Positions 63,685 through 64,000 of a DNA stretch of 64,000 nt are shown piece by piece; the first letter of the stretch is position 1; each line of letters opens with the position of its first letter. A program made the translations under genes and the position numbers. Below the pieces are notes generated by a model. That model saw only the letters and a list, made by a program, of their open reading frames with translations, was not told the origin of the DNA and searched no databases. The stretch spans positions 14,933,089 to 14,997,088 of the forward strand of contig CM030847.1 in the NCBI GenBank assembly GCA_018105865.1, written 5' to 3'. Source of the DNA: Metaphire vulgaris. Its lineage: Eukaryota > Annelida > Clitellata > Crassiclitellata > Megascolecidae.

Positions 63685-64000
63685 GTATAGAAACTTTTAC
63701 CTCGATGTCTTTACTGTATTGTTGCCTTTTTGCTGAATAATAATTTGAAATTGAATTGAATTGAATTGCAACTGGTAGTCAGGCTACAGAGATTGTAATC
63801 TAGGTCACTGATGCATATCCATAAGATAGATCTAAAGGATGCAAAGCAAATATTCATAATTGCATCTGTGGCTGCTGAAGAAGTTGTTTTGAAATACATA
63901 AAAGGGCTCTGAATCACATTATGCTGAGTCTCTGACAGTCTCTGACTCTGTATTACTTTAATTACCAATGCACGGATGCTCTGCTACAATTACAGCCAAT
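63685..64000 (+). other. FERM intron 5, continuing past the window
   Basis: No further exon seen before the end. A short AATTG repeat lies at about 63746-63768. Confidence 0.5.

Overview
This is an animal genome window: widely spaced short exons with GT-AG introns, dense young and old transposons, SINEs with RNA polymerase III boxes, and long microsatellites. A Gmr1-type Ty3/Gypsy element, many hAT-derived MITEs and a strong excess of the palindrome TAGGCCTA point to a marine invertebrate, probably a deuterostome such as an echinoderm. This placement is inference; no species-diagnostic gene is present.

Layout. 1-4018: edge of a Ty3/Gypsy retrotransposon on the minus strand (gag, PR, RT, one LTR). 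4265-15720, 16830-27050 and about 28650-29471: three tandem units of one host gene on the plus strand, encoding a type I membrane protein with one six-bladed YWTD (LDL-receptor class B) propeller, a Ser-rich stalk, one transmembrane helix and a short tail ending in PPPY plus tyrosines. Copy A (5238-13503) is open through eight visible exons, but its stop codon is supplied by a transposon inverted repeat. Copy B (17061-26499) is broken by a one-base deletion in exon 1 and a mariner element in exon 3. Copy C is a single truncated exon. All copies lack a visible signal-peptide exon.

29472-43100 is a repeat bed: LINE 3' ends, hAT MITEs with clear 8-bp target duplications (some nested), foldback elements, two SINEs sharing a body but carrying different Pol III heads, and MITEs with 3-bp duplications. 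43106-49832 is a full-length LTR retrotransposon with identical-looking 227-bp LTRs, a 5-bp target duplication and the domain order PR-IN-RT-RNaseH, the Gmr1 hallmark. 50000-54000 is mostly microsatellites and MITEs. 54075-58660 is a hAT-like minisatellite MITE that has received a complete pogo/Tigger-type transposon with a two-exon transposase.

58992-63684 holds the first five recognisable exons of a FERM-domain gene of the protein 4.1 type, plus strand, running out of the window. The functional host content is therefore the YWTD receptor cluster and the FERM gene; nearly everything else is mobile DNA. No rRNA gene, intact tRNA gene or CRISPR array was seen.
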